Part shown: positions 8,083 to 17,897 of the stretch, piece after piece
Layout of the letters: every line of letters begins with the position of its first letter
How positions within the stretch are numbered: the stretch's first letter is position 1
Origin: Aurantibrevibacter litoralis
Lineage (GTDB): Bacteria > Bacteroidota > Bacteroidia > Flavobacteriales > Flavobacteriaceae
Direction: 5' to 3'
Assembly: GCF_034651555.1 (NCBI RefSeq)
Contig: NZ_JAYEEQ010000012.1
Location: 1-64,000, forward strand
DNA: 64,000 bases
The notes under the pieces: model-generated
Told to the model about the DNA's origin: nothing
The model's input: the letters and a program-made list of their open reading frames with translations, nothing else
Databases searched by the model: none
Translations under genes and position numbers: made by a program

Positions 8083-10233
8083 TTATACGGAAATGTCCTT
8101 TCCTTTCTTAAAAATACCTGCTATGGTTTTCCCTATGACATCGATACCCGCTATGGCCTTTAATAGCGAGGGGTTGGTCAAATCTACTTTTCCATCTGTC
8201 GTGAACATCGACTGCGACGGATAGATCAGCAAAAAGTTACGACCCCGAAAATGCCTGTTGAGATAGGTAGGTATTTCTTCCATATTTTCTTTATACGAGA
8301 GGAGGTTTTTTCTACTAAGTACAATAACCAAGTTATCGTCTATACCAACTTCTTTGGAAAATTCAGGGAAATGATCCCAATTGTTAAAATGGACATACGC
8401 TAAGTCTATAGGATGTTTTATTTGAATAGCTTTAACGAGGTCTATGGTTTGTTTATTGGCGTAAATAAGGATTTTAGCTCCGGTATGTAGGGCTAAATTC
8501 CAGATTTTAGAGAGCCAAAACGAAAAGCCGCTTTCATATTCGGCTTTATCCGGAATTACGACCAAGTGTCGTTTTATGGTAGCAATAGGTTGTTGCGAAT
8601 TGTAGATAAACGTGGTAATGTTGGTTTTCTCTAAAATTCCGCTGGTAAGATCGCCCAAAAAAGAGTCAGAATCGCCTCTTTTCAAATGCAGCCCTAACAC
8701 CAAATCTGTACTATTCTCCTCCATAATCACATTGGTTAAACCTTGGATTAGATTGGTATCATACCGTAAGGTGGTTTTCATTTTGGTGTCTGTGGCTGCG
8801 GCAATACGCTTCGCTCTATCCAATAATTTCCTTGCCGATTTCTCCGCCTCAACCGAAATAATATCATTCCGTATAATGTTAATGGCGTGTAATCCTTTGA
8901 CATTGTGTTTCGATTTAATAAGAATACTCAAGTTTACTAAAGCGTCAATAGTGTCTGGATTACTAAGGGGCAGTAATATTCTTTCCTCGTTCCGCTCCGC
9001 CCTTTGGTCGGCCGACTGTACTTTGAGTGCAATACGATTGGCTCCTTTTTGAGTGGCAAATGAAGCTATGGTACACGTTGCCAAAATCATGATGATGGTT
9101 CCGTTAAGTATACTGTCATTTAATAACCGTATCGGCGCTCCGCTTTCTGTGTGCCCCAAAACAATATTGTAGCCCACTAAAACTGCCGCCAAAGTGGCCG
9201 CAGCTTGTGCATTAGTAAGTCCAAAAATCAAAAGGCGTTCGTCTGCACTAAATTTAAAATTTTTCTGGATTATCCAAGCCGCCAAAAACTTAGACACCGT
9301 AGCAATTACAGACATCACTACAGCCACTTTAAGCGTTTCCAAACTGCTAAATGCCCGGTAATCTATTAGCATCCCTACCCCTATTAAAAAAAAAGGGATA
9401 AAAATGGCATTCCCCACAAAATCGATTCTATTCATGAGTGGCGAGGTAAGCGGAATAAGTCGGTTTAATGCCAATCCTGCCATGAACGCCCCTATAATAG
9501 CTTCTATGCCTGCCAATTGAGAAAGTACTGCACCCAAAAAAACCATGACTAACACAAAAATGTATTGGGAGACATTGTCTTTAAATCTTTTAAAAAACCA
9601 GCGGGCGATAATCGGAAATAGATACGTAATAATTAAGGTAAATACGATAAAAGATACCGACAGTATTATCCAGAAGTTTTTGTCCATTTCTCCGGAGGTC
9701 ATGCCCACCACTATAGCTAACACCAAAAGGGATAGCACATTAGTAATTAAGGTGCTGCCAACGGATAGGTTAACCGCCAAATTTTTGGCAATTCCCAGTT
9801 TACTCACAATAGGGTAGGTAATGAGCGTATGCGAGGCAAACATACTGGCCAAAAGCACCGATGTAATCCATGTAAAGTTTAACACATACATGCCTGCCAA
9901 TATGCCCAATAGCATTGGAATTAGAAAACCGTAGAGCCCTAAAAGCGTACTTTTCCCTGCGTTGGTCTTAAAATCGTTCATGTCTATTTCTAGACCCGCG
10001 AGGAACATTATGTAGAGCAGACCCGCCGTGCCAGACAAAATAATACTGCTGTCGCGAGCCAAGAGATGTAGTCCGTGCGGCCCAATGATAACCCCGGCAA
10101 TAATCATCCCCAAAAGGTGGGGTAGCTTCAGTTTATCTGAAAGTATAGGAATCCCCAAAATAATAAGAAGAATAACCAGAAATTTTAAAACCGGCTCTTC
10201 TATAGGAAGTTCTATGGCTGTGGCTAGTGTCAT
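8083..10233 (-). CDS. CPA2-type cation:proton antiporter with C-terminal Usp-like region
   Basis: The 716-residue protein has about twelve hydrophobic segments in residues 10-400, typical of the Na+/H+ exchanger fold of KefB/NapA-type transporters (LPHLLGMIIAGVIIGPHG near the N-terminus, GAFMAGLALNRL mid-domain). A soluble region of about 300 residues follows (from about 420), with two universal-stress-protein-like folds; one begins LLPLSNPDTIDALVNLS. It should exchange Na+ or K+ for H+ across the inner membrane, with the cytoplasmic region sensing nucleotide or stress. Ion specificity cannot be assigned. It lies 171 nt downstream of a second antiporter gene on the same strand. Confidence 0.85.
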   Translation of the reverse strand: MTLATAIELPIEEPVLKFLVILLIILGIPILSDKLKLPHLLGMIIAGVIIGPHGLHLLARDSSIILSGTAGLLYIMFLAGLEIDMNDFKTNAGKSTLLGLYGFLIPMLLGILAGMYVLNFTWITSVLLASMFASHTLITYPIVSKLGIAKNLAVNLSVGSTLITNVLSLLVLAIVVGMTSGEMDKNFWIILSVSFIVFTLIITYLFPIIARWFFKRFKDNVSQYIFVLVMVFLGAVLSQLAGIEAIIGAFMAGLALNRLIPLTSPLMNRIDFVGNAIFIPFFLIGVGMLIDYRAFSSLETLKVAVVMSVIATVSKFLAAWIIQKNFKFSADERLLIFGLTNAQAAATLAAVLVGYNIVLGHTESGAPIRLLNDSILNGTIIMILATCTIASFATQKGANRIALKVQSADQRAERNEERILLPLSNPDTIDALVNLSILIKSKHNVKGLHAINIIRNDIISVEAEKSARKLLDRAKRIAAATDTKMKTTLRYDTNLIQGLTNVIMEENSTDLVLGLHLKRGDSDSFLGDLTSGILEKTNITTFIYNSQQPIATIKRHLVVIPDKAEYESGFSFWLSKIWNLALHTGAKILIYANKQTIDLVKAIQIKHPIDLAYVHFNNWDHFPEFSKEVGIDDNLVIVLSRKNLLSYKENMEEIPTYLNRHFRGRNFLLIYPSQSMFTTDGKVDLTNPSLLKAIAGIDVIGKTIAGIFKKGKDISV

Positions 10234-10404
10234 TCAACAGATTATACATTGAAACGAATATAAGCATATTGCCTCATATTCTCGTACCCCGCAAAATCTT
10301 TAAAGCTATAGGTCTCAATATCAAACTACAAAAACCGATGACGGAGACAAGAAGCACCTTCGCCTTCATAAGCACACTTTAAGAACTGTAATGTAGCGTT
10401 GTAC

Positions 10405-12279
10405 CTAGGTAACCCCTTCTTCGCTTTCAGTAGCCTCAAGGGCTGCCTCTTCACCGCTACCCTCTAACTGCTTCCCAAGATATACCAATTTATATCCTTT
10501 GGTAATATCCATAAAATCTTTACTGTAAGACGATATAATTAGGAGTTCGCCTTCTGGTGTCTTTAAAAAAATGGGAACCACATCGCCATCGGCTTTGGTG
10601 ATTTCGATAAGTCCCTCGTAATGCTCCTTATCATTTAAGTCAATTTCATGAATTGTTGGATTTTTCCGTGCGGCTTCGGTAAGCTTTATAAAGTCGTCGG
10701 TATGAGAAAACAGCCCTTCTTTTGGGTTTTTCTCAGGATCGCCCATCTCGTCTGAAGTAACCAACCGAAAAGAACCATTTTCTCCAAATTCATCTTTATA
10801 CGTGTCTATGGCATATTGATTAATATCTGAATTTCCCGTGAGTGCCATAAGATAACCTACATCATTCAATTCTATATTATCGGTTAGTGTATCGGCATAA
10901 ATGTTGGAATTAATGGCTTCCAAGCCCAAATTTTTCGCCTTTTCCACATTGGTTTGGTTATTGTCTATCAATACCACATGCCTGCCGTTTTCCTGCAAAT
11001 AGGCGCCAATGAGCCTAGAAGCCAACGAGGATCCGATAATGACAATGCCTTCGGACTTCTTTAAAAAAACACCTATTATTTTGGCAAATATGCGTGCCGT
11101 GGTGGCGTTTAATAAGACCGTTCCTAGCACAATCATAAATACCAAAGGTGTAATGTATTCGGCACCCGTTTCACCTCTTGCCAATAGTTTAGACCCAAAT
11201 AGCGACGCAATACCGGCAGCAACAATTCCCCTTGGACCTACCCAACTAATAAAAATTCTTTCATTCCATTTTAGGCTAGATCCTTGCGTGCATAAGAGCA
11301 CCCCAATGGGTCGGATTAAAAAAACAATAATTGCAAAAAGTGCTATCGTTTGCCAAGTTAGCAAAAGCTGTAGGTCTGCGATGTTGATGTTGGCCGATAG
11401 CAAAATAAACAGAATAGAGATCAAAAGTACACTAAGCGATTCTTTAAAATAGAGGAGTTCTTTGATGTTTGGAAGATTAATGTTACCCATAACCATTCCC
11501 ATCACCACGACCGCTAATAGCCCCGACTCGTGGGCGAATACTTCCGATTCTACAAAAACCAGCAACACGGCAGAAAGAGAAACCACATTTAACAAATAAT
11601 GCGGAATAAAATTCTTTTTAATCACAAAGACCAAGGCATGCGCAAAAGTGAATCCAAAAGAGAACCCGAAAAGCAAAATTTTTCCAAACTCCGTCAATGC
11701 TTTTAAAGTATAGCCTTCTACCTCGCCAACGCTTATAAACTCGAATACCAAAACGGCTGCTAAAGCCCCTATGGGATCAATCAAAATGCCTTCCCATTTA
11801 AGAACGGTAGATACATCCTTTTTTAGTGGAATGTTTCGCAAAATGGGGGTTATTACCGTAGGTCCGGTAACAATTATCAATGCAGAAAATAAAAAGGAAA
11901 TTTGCCAACTCAGGCCAAAAATAAAATGTGCTGCCGCTCCCGCCGCAAAGAAGGTAACTAAACTGCCCAGCGTAATAAGCTTTGTTATTACAGGGCCCAC
12001 ATTTTTTATCTCGGATCGTTTTAAGGTAAGACCTCCCTCAAAAAGAATGATACTAATAGCCAACGATACAAAGTAATACAGGCTTTCACCGGGGAATAAG
12101 CCTTTACTGCCATTCCATATAGGTTCTATTAATTTGCTTCCATCTTGGGTATAAAGTGTTGCTATAGGACCTACAATAAGACCAATTAAGATTAAAGGTA
12201 AAATGGCGGGTAATTTTAGCCTCCAAGCTACCCACTGCGCTATAATTCCCAAGATAATAATTCCTGCCAGTTCTATCAT
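10405..12279 (-). CDS. CPA1-type cation:proton antiporter with TrkA-N domain
   Basis: The 624-residue protein has an exchanger membrane domain (about 1-400) with ILFEGGLTLKR and ISWVGPRGIVAAGIASLF, both typical of NhaP/CPA1 transporters. A Rossmann-type TrkA-N domain follows (from about 410: IVIIGSSLASRLIGAYL, then VVLIDNN). A C-terminal soluble tail of about 100 residues ends in a Glu/Ala-rich, acidic stretch. It probably exports Na+ or K+ in exchange for protons with NAD(H)-linked gating. ATG is the natural start. It is divergent from the MBL gene and upstream of the CPA2 antiporter gene on the same strand. Confidence 0.87.
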   Translation of the reverse strand: MIELAGIIILGIIAQWVAWRLKLPAILPLILIGLIVGPIATLYTQDGSKLIEPIWNGSKGLFPGESLYYFVSLAISIILFEGGLTLKRSEIKNVGPVITKLITLGSLVTFFAAGAAAHFIFGLSWQISFLFSALIIVTGPTVITPILRNIPLKKDVSTVLKWEGILIDPIGALAAVLVFEFISVGEVEGYTLKALTEFGKILLFGFSFGFTFAHALVFVIKKNFIPHYLLNVVSLSAVLLVFVESEVFAHESGLLAVVVMGMVMGNINLPNIKELLYFKESLSVLLISILFILLSANINIADLQLLLTWQTIALFAIIVFLIRPIGVLLCTQGSSLKWNERIFISWVGPRGIVAAGIASLFGSKLLARGETGAEYITPLVFMIVLGTVLLNATTARIFAKIIGVFLKKSEGIVIIGSSLASRLIGAYLQENGRHVVLIDNNQTNVEKAKNLGLEAINSNIYADTLTDNIELNDVGYLMALTGNSDINQYAIDTYKDEFGENGSFRLVTSDEMGDPEKNPKEGLFSHTDDFIKLTEAARKNPTIHEIDLNDKEHYEGLIEITKADGDVVPIFLKTPEGELLIISSYSKDFMDITKGYKLVYLGKQLEGSGEEAALEATESEEGVT

Positions 12280-12440
12280 GCAACGATATTTTTTGAAAAA
12301 TAACCATTTTATTTAATTTTTCAAGGATTATCTTTAGATATGAAGCCATTTAGATTTCGTTAAAAATTAGCGAAATAGAACGCACTGCAACGTGTAACTA
12401 AACTGCTTTTAGTATTTTGCAGCATATTAGAATTTTTTTC

Positions 12441-13301
12441 ATGACCTTATATCCTGTTGAAACGGGTAATTTTAAATTAGATGGTGGTGCCATGTTTGGG
12501 GTAGTTCCTAAATCCCTTTGGCAAAAAACCAACCCGGCAGATGCCCGTAATATGATTGATATTGCCGCCCGCAGTCTTCTAATTGAGGATGGCAACCGGC
12601 TTATTTTGATAGATACAGGTATGGGTACAAAACAATCTGAAACTTTTTTTAGTTATTATTACCGCTGGGGCAATTTTACTTTAGAGAAATCCTTACACCA
12701 AATCGGGTTTCATCCCAACGACATAACCGATGTGTTTCTGACGCACCTCCACTTTGACCATTGCGGGGGCAGTGTGCAATGGAACCCTGCCCGAACCGGA
12801 TTGGTTCCTTCGTTTAAAAATGCCACCTACTGGAGTAATGAAGCCCATTGGCAATGGGCTACACAACCAAATGCGCGTGAAAAAGCATCTTTCCTGACCG
12901 AAAATATTATCCCATTACAAGAAAGTGGCCAACTAAAATTTATACCAACACCGCAAACAGATTACTTAAAAAATTCGGAACTTAATTTTGATGTGCTCTT
13001 TATCGATGGGCATACCGAAAAGCAAATGATACCGCACCTACAGTATAAAGGAAAAACAATAGTGTTTATGGCAGACCTCATCCCCACGGCAGGGCACATT
13101 CCGCTACCCTATGTTATGGGATACGACACAAGACCCTTACAAACACTTGCTGAAAAAGAAACCTTTTTACAGAACGCCGTAAAGGAAAAGTACTATTTGT
13201 TTTTTGAACACGATGCTCATAATGAAATTTGTACCCTTCAACGTACTGAAAAAGGTGTACGCCTTGATAAAATTTTTACTTTTGACGAGATTTTTGCCTA
13301 A
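12441..13301 (+). CDS. MBL-fold metallo-hydrolase
   Basis: A 286-residue metallo-beta-lactamase-fold hydrolase. The metal motif THLHFDHCGG is the family's HxHxDH signature, and FFEHDAHNE near the C-terminus gives another metal-ligand His. The frame is open upstream to a TTG at 12417, but the ATG at 12441 is preferred because it gives MTLYPVETGNFKLDGGAMFG, the usual start of this subgroup (quorum-quenching-lactonase or glyoxalase-II-like enzymes). The substrate is not clear. No signal peptide, so cytoplasmic. A hairpin follows the stop and separates it from the protease gene. Confidence 0.85.
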   Translation: MTLYPVETGNFKLDGGAMFGVVPKSLWQKTNPADARNMIDIAARSLLIEDGNRLILIDTGMGTKQSETFFSYYYRWGNFTLEKSLHQIGFHPNDITDVFLTHLHFDHCGGSVQWNPARTGLVPSFKNATYWSNEAHWQWATQPNAREKASFLTENIIPLQESGQLKFIPTPQTDYLKNSELNFDVLFIDGHTEKQMIPHLQYKGKTIVFMADLIPTAGHIPLPYVMGYDTRPLQTLAEKETFLQNAVKEKYYLFFEHDAHNEICTLQRTEKGVRLDKIFTFDEIFA

Positions 13302-13309
13302 AACAAAAA

Positions 13310-13348
13310 AATGGCTGTTTCATCATGGCCAGACAGCTATTGTATTTT
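13310..13348 (+). terminator. Possible terminator after MBL gene
   Basis: AATGGCTGT (13310-13318) pairs with ACAGCTATT (13333-13341) over 9 bp including one G-U pair, followed by a weak T-rich tract (GTATTTTAT). Confidence 0.4.
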
Positions 13349-13376
13349 ATAACGCAAACACTAATTTTATACCTAT

Positions 13377-15014
13377 ATGATGAATTTTAAATTTTACAAA
13401 CTTTGTATGCTGCCCGGTGCTTTGGCTCTTTTGCTTATGGGTTGCGGCGCTACGCAATTAATATCAACGCCTATAGCGAATATTGATACCATTCCGCTTA
13501 AAATATCGGAACTTACGGAAACCGAGAAAAAAAATTGGGGCCATTTGGATCTATTTACAGACACCATACCCGGAATGAGTATTAACAGAGCCTACACCGA
13601 AATAATAGGAACTAAAAAAGGCGAAAAGGTCATTGTGGCCGTTTTAGATTCGGGAATGGATTTAACCCATGAAGACCTAAAAAATGTGCTTTGGAAGAAT
13701 CCCAAAGAAATACCGGGAAACAATAAAGATGATGATGGCAATGGGTATATAGACGATATTCACGGTTATAATTTTTTGGGCGAATCTTACAACGAACAGT
13801 TGGAATATGCCAGAATCCTTCGGTTAAAAATAGGAGATGCTGCCCTCCAAGCCAAGGCCAAAGCTAAGTTAGACAAAGAATACCCCGAAACGTTGCAAAA
13901 TAAAGAACGTTATGAGCAAATTCTACAAGCAGTGCAAGCCGCCGATGAAGCGGTAAAAAAACATTTAGAAAAGGAAAATTATACCAAAGCGGATGTGCTG
14001 GCGATTAAAACCCAAGATGCCGCATTACAGCAGCAGGTGGGTATCCTCTCTCAAATGTTCAGCTTTAAAGACAGTATTCCGGAGGTTCTTTCCGAACTTA
14101 AGGATGGCATTACCTATTTCTCAGATCGTCTCAATTACAATCTAAATGTTGATTTTGATGGTCGCAAAGTGGTAGGAGATAACCCCTACGATCTTAATTC
14201 TTTGGGCTATGGTAACGGAAACCCGCAAAGCCGTACCGAAGACGAAAGTCATGGTACCCATGTAGCCGGTATTATTGCGGCACAGCGCAATAATGGCAAA
14301 GGCATAGATGGTGTGGCAAATAATGTGGCGCTAATGAGTATTAGAGCGGTGCCAAATGGGGACGAATACGACAAAGACATCGCACTAGGCATACGATATG
14401 CCGTAGATAACGGTGCAAAAATAATCAATGCAAGTTTTGGAAAATCATTCTCACCCAATGCCGATTGGGTGTACGATGCGCTAAAGTATGCCGCCGAAAA
14501 GGACGTGCTTTTTGTGCATGCCGCCGGTAATGAGGGTGCAAATTTAGACGATCCTTCCAATCCTAATTATCCTAACGACCAAATTAACAATGGTGCCGAA
14601 TTTGCCGATAATGTGATTACAGTAGGAGCCTTGTCTTCCAAATACGGATCCGAAATGGTTGCTACATTTTCTAACTACGGAGCCATTAACGTAGATATTT
14701 TTGCGCCGGGCGATGCCATATATTCCAGTATGCCCAACAATAGCTATGATTTTCAGGGGGGCACTTCCATGGCGGCGCCGGCGGTAGCGGGAATTGCGGC
14801 TCTAATTCGCTCGTATTACCCTAAACTAACAGCTGCCGAGGTTAAAAAAGTGCTCATGCAATCTGGTCTTTCTTCTAAATCATCGGTACTATTGTCTGGG
14901 GATGCAGCCAAAAGCGCATTATTTAATACCATTTCTAAATCGGGAAAAATGGTGAACGCCTACAATGCGTTGATCATGGCCGAAAATCTATCTTCGGGTA
15001 AAATTAAATTATAG
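13377..15014 (+). CDS. S8 (subtilisin-like) serine protease, lipoprotein
   Basis: The 545-residue protein has a lipoprotein signal (LALLLMGCGA), so it is probably membrane-anchored outside the cytoplasm. The catalytic triad is visible: Asp91 (VAVLDSGMDL), His292 (SHGTHVAG) and Ser464 (GGTSMAAPAVAG), with oxyanion Asn385 (HAAGN). About 200 residues separate Asp and His, against about 30 in subtilisin. Much of the extra length is a charged, Ala/Lys/Gln-rich helical insert (about 135-255). Two adjacent ATGs exist (13377 and 13380), and either gives a good signal peptide. The next gene starts 3 nt after the stop, so the two are likely cotranscribed. Confidence 0.9.
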   Translation: MMNFKFYKLCMLPGALALLLMGCGATQLISTPIANIDTIPLKISELTETEKKNWGHLDLFTDTIPGMSINRAYTEIIGTKKGEKVIVAVLDSGMDLTHEDLKNVLWKNPKEIPGNNKDDDGNGYIDDIHGYNFLGESYNEQLEYARILRLKIGDAALQAKAKAKLDKEYPETLQNKERYEQILQAVQAADEAVKKHLEKENYTKADVLAIKTQDAALQQQVGILSQMFSFKDSIPEVLSELKDGITYFSDRLNYNLNVDFDGRKVVGDNPYDLNSLGYGNGNPQSRTEDESHGTHVAGIIAAQRNNGKGIDGVANNVALMSIRAVPNGDEYDKDIALGIRYAVDNGAKIINASFGKSFSPNADWVYDALKYAAEKDVLFVHAAGNEGANLDDPSNPNYPNDQINNGAEFADNVITVGALSSKYGSEMVATFSNYGAINVDIFAPGDAIYSSMPNNSYDFQGGTSMAAPAVAGIAALIRSYYPKLTAAEVKKVLMQSGLSSKSSVLLSGDAAKSALFNTISKSGKMVNAYNALIMAENLSSGKIKL

Positions 15015-15017
15015 TCT

Positions 15018-16904
15018 ATGCTATTTTCCTCACATCATTTACGAGGGCTATTTGTTGCCCTCTACTTTAGCGCTAGCTTCATTAATGCGCAAAACAATAC
15101 GTCCTATTGGCAACAGCATGTGGATTATACCATGGAAGTAGATGTAGATGTTAACACTTATACCTATAAAGGCACCCAAAAATTAGTCTACACCAATAAT
15201 TCGCCGGATGTTCTTAACAGGGTGTTTTATCACCTTTATTTCAATGCCTTTCAGCCGGGCAGTGAAATGGATGCCCGATTACAAGACATTGCCGATCCGG
15301 ACAGTCGCATGTTTACAGAGGGTAAAAGCAGGATTGCCGCTTTAACGCCCGAAGAAATTGGGTATCTCCGCATTTCTTCCCTTGCGCAAGACGGGCAAAG
15401 CCTATCCTTTAAAGAAGAGGGAACCATTTTAGTGGTAGATTTGGCCAAACCCATCGCTCCGGGTGAAAAATCAACTTTAGATATGGATTTTCAAGGTCAA
15501 ATACCGGTACAAATACGACGATCTGGACGAAATAATGACGAGAATGTGGCACTATCTATGAGTCAATGGTATCCGAAACTAGCGGAGTACGATTTTGAAG
15601 GCTGGCATGCAGACCCCTATATTGCAAGGGAATTTCATGGTGTGTGGGGCAATTTTGATGTAAAAATTACCATTGATCAAAAATACGTTGTAGGCGGAAG
15701 CGGTTATCTACAAAACCCGCAGGAAATTGGGCATGGTTATGACACTTCGGGTGCCGAGGGCACTGTCAAAAAAGACAAAAACAAGAAATCAAAAGCAAAA
15801 AAAACACTTACCTGGCATTTTAAAGCCCCAATGGTTCACGATTTTATGTGGGCTGCCGATCCGGATTATATCCATGATACGTTGCAGGTTCCTAATGGCC
15901 CCATGCTTCACTTCTTTTATAAAAATAAGCCTGAAATTAGGGATAACTGGAAAAATCTACAGCCCAAAACGGCCGAAGCGATGACGTTCTTTAGTAAGAA
16001 TATTGGGCCTTATCCGTACGATCAATATTCGGTTATTCAAGGCGGAGACGGGGGCATGGAATATGCCATGGCTACTTTAATTACCGGTGAACGAACCTTT
16101 GGAAGTTTGGTGGGCGTTATGGTACACGAATTGGCGCACAGCTGGTTTCAGCATGTATTAGCCACCAATGAAGCAAAACATGAGTGGATGGATGAAGGAT
16201 TTACTTCCTTTATTTCGGCATTGGCCATGAACGAAATTATGACCCCGAAAAAAGAGAATCCTTTTGAAGCTACCTATAACAGCTACTACCGATTGGTGGA
16301 GTCCGGAAAAGAACAACCACAGACCACACATGCGGATCGGTATGCCCTAAATTTTGCTTATGGCATTAGTGCCTATAGCAAAGGTGCCCTATTCTTATCG
16401 CAATTAGGCTATATTATTGGGCAAGATAAATTGATGGAAAGCGTACGCAACTATTACGAGAATTTTAAATTTAAACACCCTACACCTAACGATGTCAAAA
16501 GAACCGCCGAAAAAGTGTCGGGTATGCACTTAGACTGGTATCTTACCGATTGGACGCAGACCACCAACACCATAGATTATGGCATTAAGGAAGTTAGTGC
16601 GGCCAATGAAAAAACCAAGATTACGCTAGAGCGAATTGGGCTCATGCCCATGCCTATAGATGTGTTGGTTGTGTACAATGATGGCTCGCAAGAAACGTTT
16701 TATGCCCCATTACGAATGATGTATGGCGAAAAAGATAATCCGTATCCCGGTTTGGAAAGGACTGTGTTGCCAAATTGGGCGTGGGCCTATTCAACTTACG
16801 ATTTTAGTATAGATAAGCCCCTTAGCAGCATACAAGCGGTAGTTATAGATCCTTCCCAGCTCATGGCCGATGTAAACGCCGAAAACAATATTTGGCAACC
16901 CTAA
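15018..16904 (+). CDS. M1 family metallopeptidase (aminopeptidase)
   Basis: The 628-residue secreted or periplasmic zinc peptidase has a signal peptide (LFVALYFSASFINAQ), an N-terminal beta domain and the gluzincin centre HELAH at 370-374 with the third ligand Glu393, the exact M1 HExxH-x18-E spacing. GGDGGMEYAM upstream is the counterpart of the exopeptidase GAMEN motif. A Lys-rich stretch (KKDKNKKSKAKK) near residue 250 is unusual and looks like a surface loop. It follows the S8 protease gene by 3 nt, suggesting a small extracytoplasmic protein-degradation operon. Confidence 0.92.
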   Translation: MLFSSHHLRGLFVALYFSASFINAQNNTSYWQQHVDYTMEVDVDVNTYTYKGTQKLVYTNNSPDVLNRVFYHLYFNAFQPGSEMDARLQDIADPDSRMFTEGKSRIAALTPEEIGYLRISSLAQDGQSLSFKEEGTILVVDLAKPIAPGEKSTLDMDFQGQIPVQIRRSGRNNDENVALSMSQWYPKLAEYDFEGWHADPYIAREFHGVWGNFDVKITIDQKYVVGGSGYLQNPQEIGHGYDTSGAEGTVKKDKNKKSKAKKTLTWHFKAPMVHDFMWAADPDYIHDTLQVPNGPMLHFFYKNKPEIRDNWKNLQPKTAEAMTFFSKNIGPYPYDQYSVIQGGDGGMEYAMATLITGERTFGSLVGVMVHELAHSWFQHVLATNEAKHEWMDEGFTSFISALAMNEIMTPKKENPFEATYNSYYRLVESGKEQPQTTHADRYALNFAYGISAYSKGALFLSQLGYIIGQDKLMESVRNYYENFKFKHPTPNDVKRTAEKVSGMHLDWYLTDWTQTTNTIDYGIKEVSAANEKTKITLERIGLMPMPIDVLVVYNDGSQETFYAPLRMMYGEKDNPYPGLERTVLPNWAWAYSTYDFSIDKPLSSIQAVVIDPSQLMADVNAENNIWQP

Positions 16905-17102
16905 AAAACTCTTAGATTAGCAGCGCATGCCCTAAAACTTCTAGTATAGGAGTAGGCGCATTAATTCCATTATGCACAATGAGGCGATCGTGATTTCTGT
17001 GGGAAGGCTTAGAGCCTTTTCATAAGTACCTCACAGACGCAACGTAATTAGCGTAAAGAGGAATGATGCCTTCATTTTGCAAAAAATTAGTATCGTAGGA
17101 AT

Positions 17103-17299
17103 AAAAAATTTCTTGAAACTGACTATCCCCGAGGCAAGCCATAGGGGTATTTCGCCAGTTTCATTTTGGCCTTTGGGCCAAAAACCGAAATTTTGTATTT
17201 CACCTCACCCGGAACTGCAAAAGCCAGTTCCGACCTCTCCAAAGGAGCGATAAATAGGAAACCCCGACCCAAGGGTCGGGGAATCTTTAGATTAAAATG
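17103..17299 (+). repeat. Repeat R1: multi-hairpin intergenic element
   Basis: First full copy of a roughly 200-bp dispersed repeat (see R2, R3 and R4). In order it can form: TGAAACTG / CAGTTTCA closing a CCCC/GGGG-containing arm; TTTTGGCC / GGCCAAAA; GGAACTG / CAGTTCC; CTCC AAA GGAG; and CCCCGACCC AA GGGTCGGGG. It lies in the 502-nt gap between the M1 peptidase and rnpA. The gap also has a short hairpin AAGGCT TAG AGCCTT (17004-17018), which may end the peptidase transcript. I see nothing else in it. Confidence 0.8.
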
Positions 17300-17406
17300 T
17301 GTCCATTGAAAAAAATACAGCGTAAATTAGCTTTTTAGTCATTAAAACTTACGTTTAACGCATTGATGGTGTGCACTGCGGCTCATAAATAACCAAATGG
17401 TATTCC

Positions 17407-17790
17407 ATGCCTAAAAGATGTACGTTTCCCAAGGAAGAAAAACTGAAAAGTAAAAAAGGTATTGAGCTCCTTTTTTCGGAAGGGAAAAGTATCTCCAGTT
17501 TTCCCCTGAAACTTATATATATCCCTACAACCACACCCCAAAAAGCACCGGTGCAAACGGGAGTAGCCGTTTCCAAAAAAAGATTTAAGAGTGCTGTTAC
17601 GCGCAACCGGATAAAACGCCTTTTAAGAGAAAGCTACCGATTGCACAAACACATTATTTTTAACAACATTGAGGGAAAATTTGCGTTCCTATTTTTATAT
17701 CTTGGGAAAGAATTACCAACGCAACAACTAGTAACGCAACATATGATAAGACTGTTACAGCAATTTTTGGCGAAACACAAGGATGACTAA
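17407..17790 (+). CDS. rnpA: Ribonuclease P protein component
   Basis: 127 residues, close to the family norm. RnpA binds RNase P RNA and helps it remove 5' leaders from pre-tRNA. The central basic RNR-type motif is clear (AVTRNRIKRLLRESYR), with the conserved FPLKLIY and GVAVSKKRFK strands before it. The ATG at 17407 gives MPKRCTFPKEEKLKSKKGIE, the usual N-terminus. It is followed by an S41 protease gene about 110 nt downstream, and it is not next to rpmH here. Confidence 0.95.
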   Translation: MPKRCTFPKEEKLKSKKGIELLFSEGKSISSFPLKLIYIPTTTPQKAPVQTGVAVSKKRFKSAVTRNRIKRLLRESYRLHKHIIFNNIEGKFAFLFLYLGKELPTQQLVTQHMIRLLQQFLAKHKDD

Positions 17791-17897
17791 ACGTCAACCT
17801 AGAGCCGCTCAGCGCACTGTAGCATAAGTGCAGCACATATTTTGACGGTTACAACTAAAATGCAATCCCATCGAAACCAAAAAAAAATAAATGCCAA

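Noticed and set aside
12417..12440. TTG start for the MBL hydrolase
   Set aside because: ATG 12441 gives the family N-terminus; the upstream codons are not protein-like.
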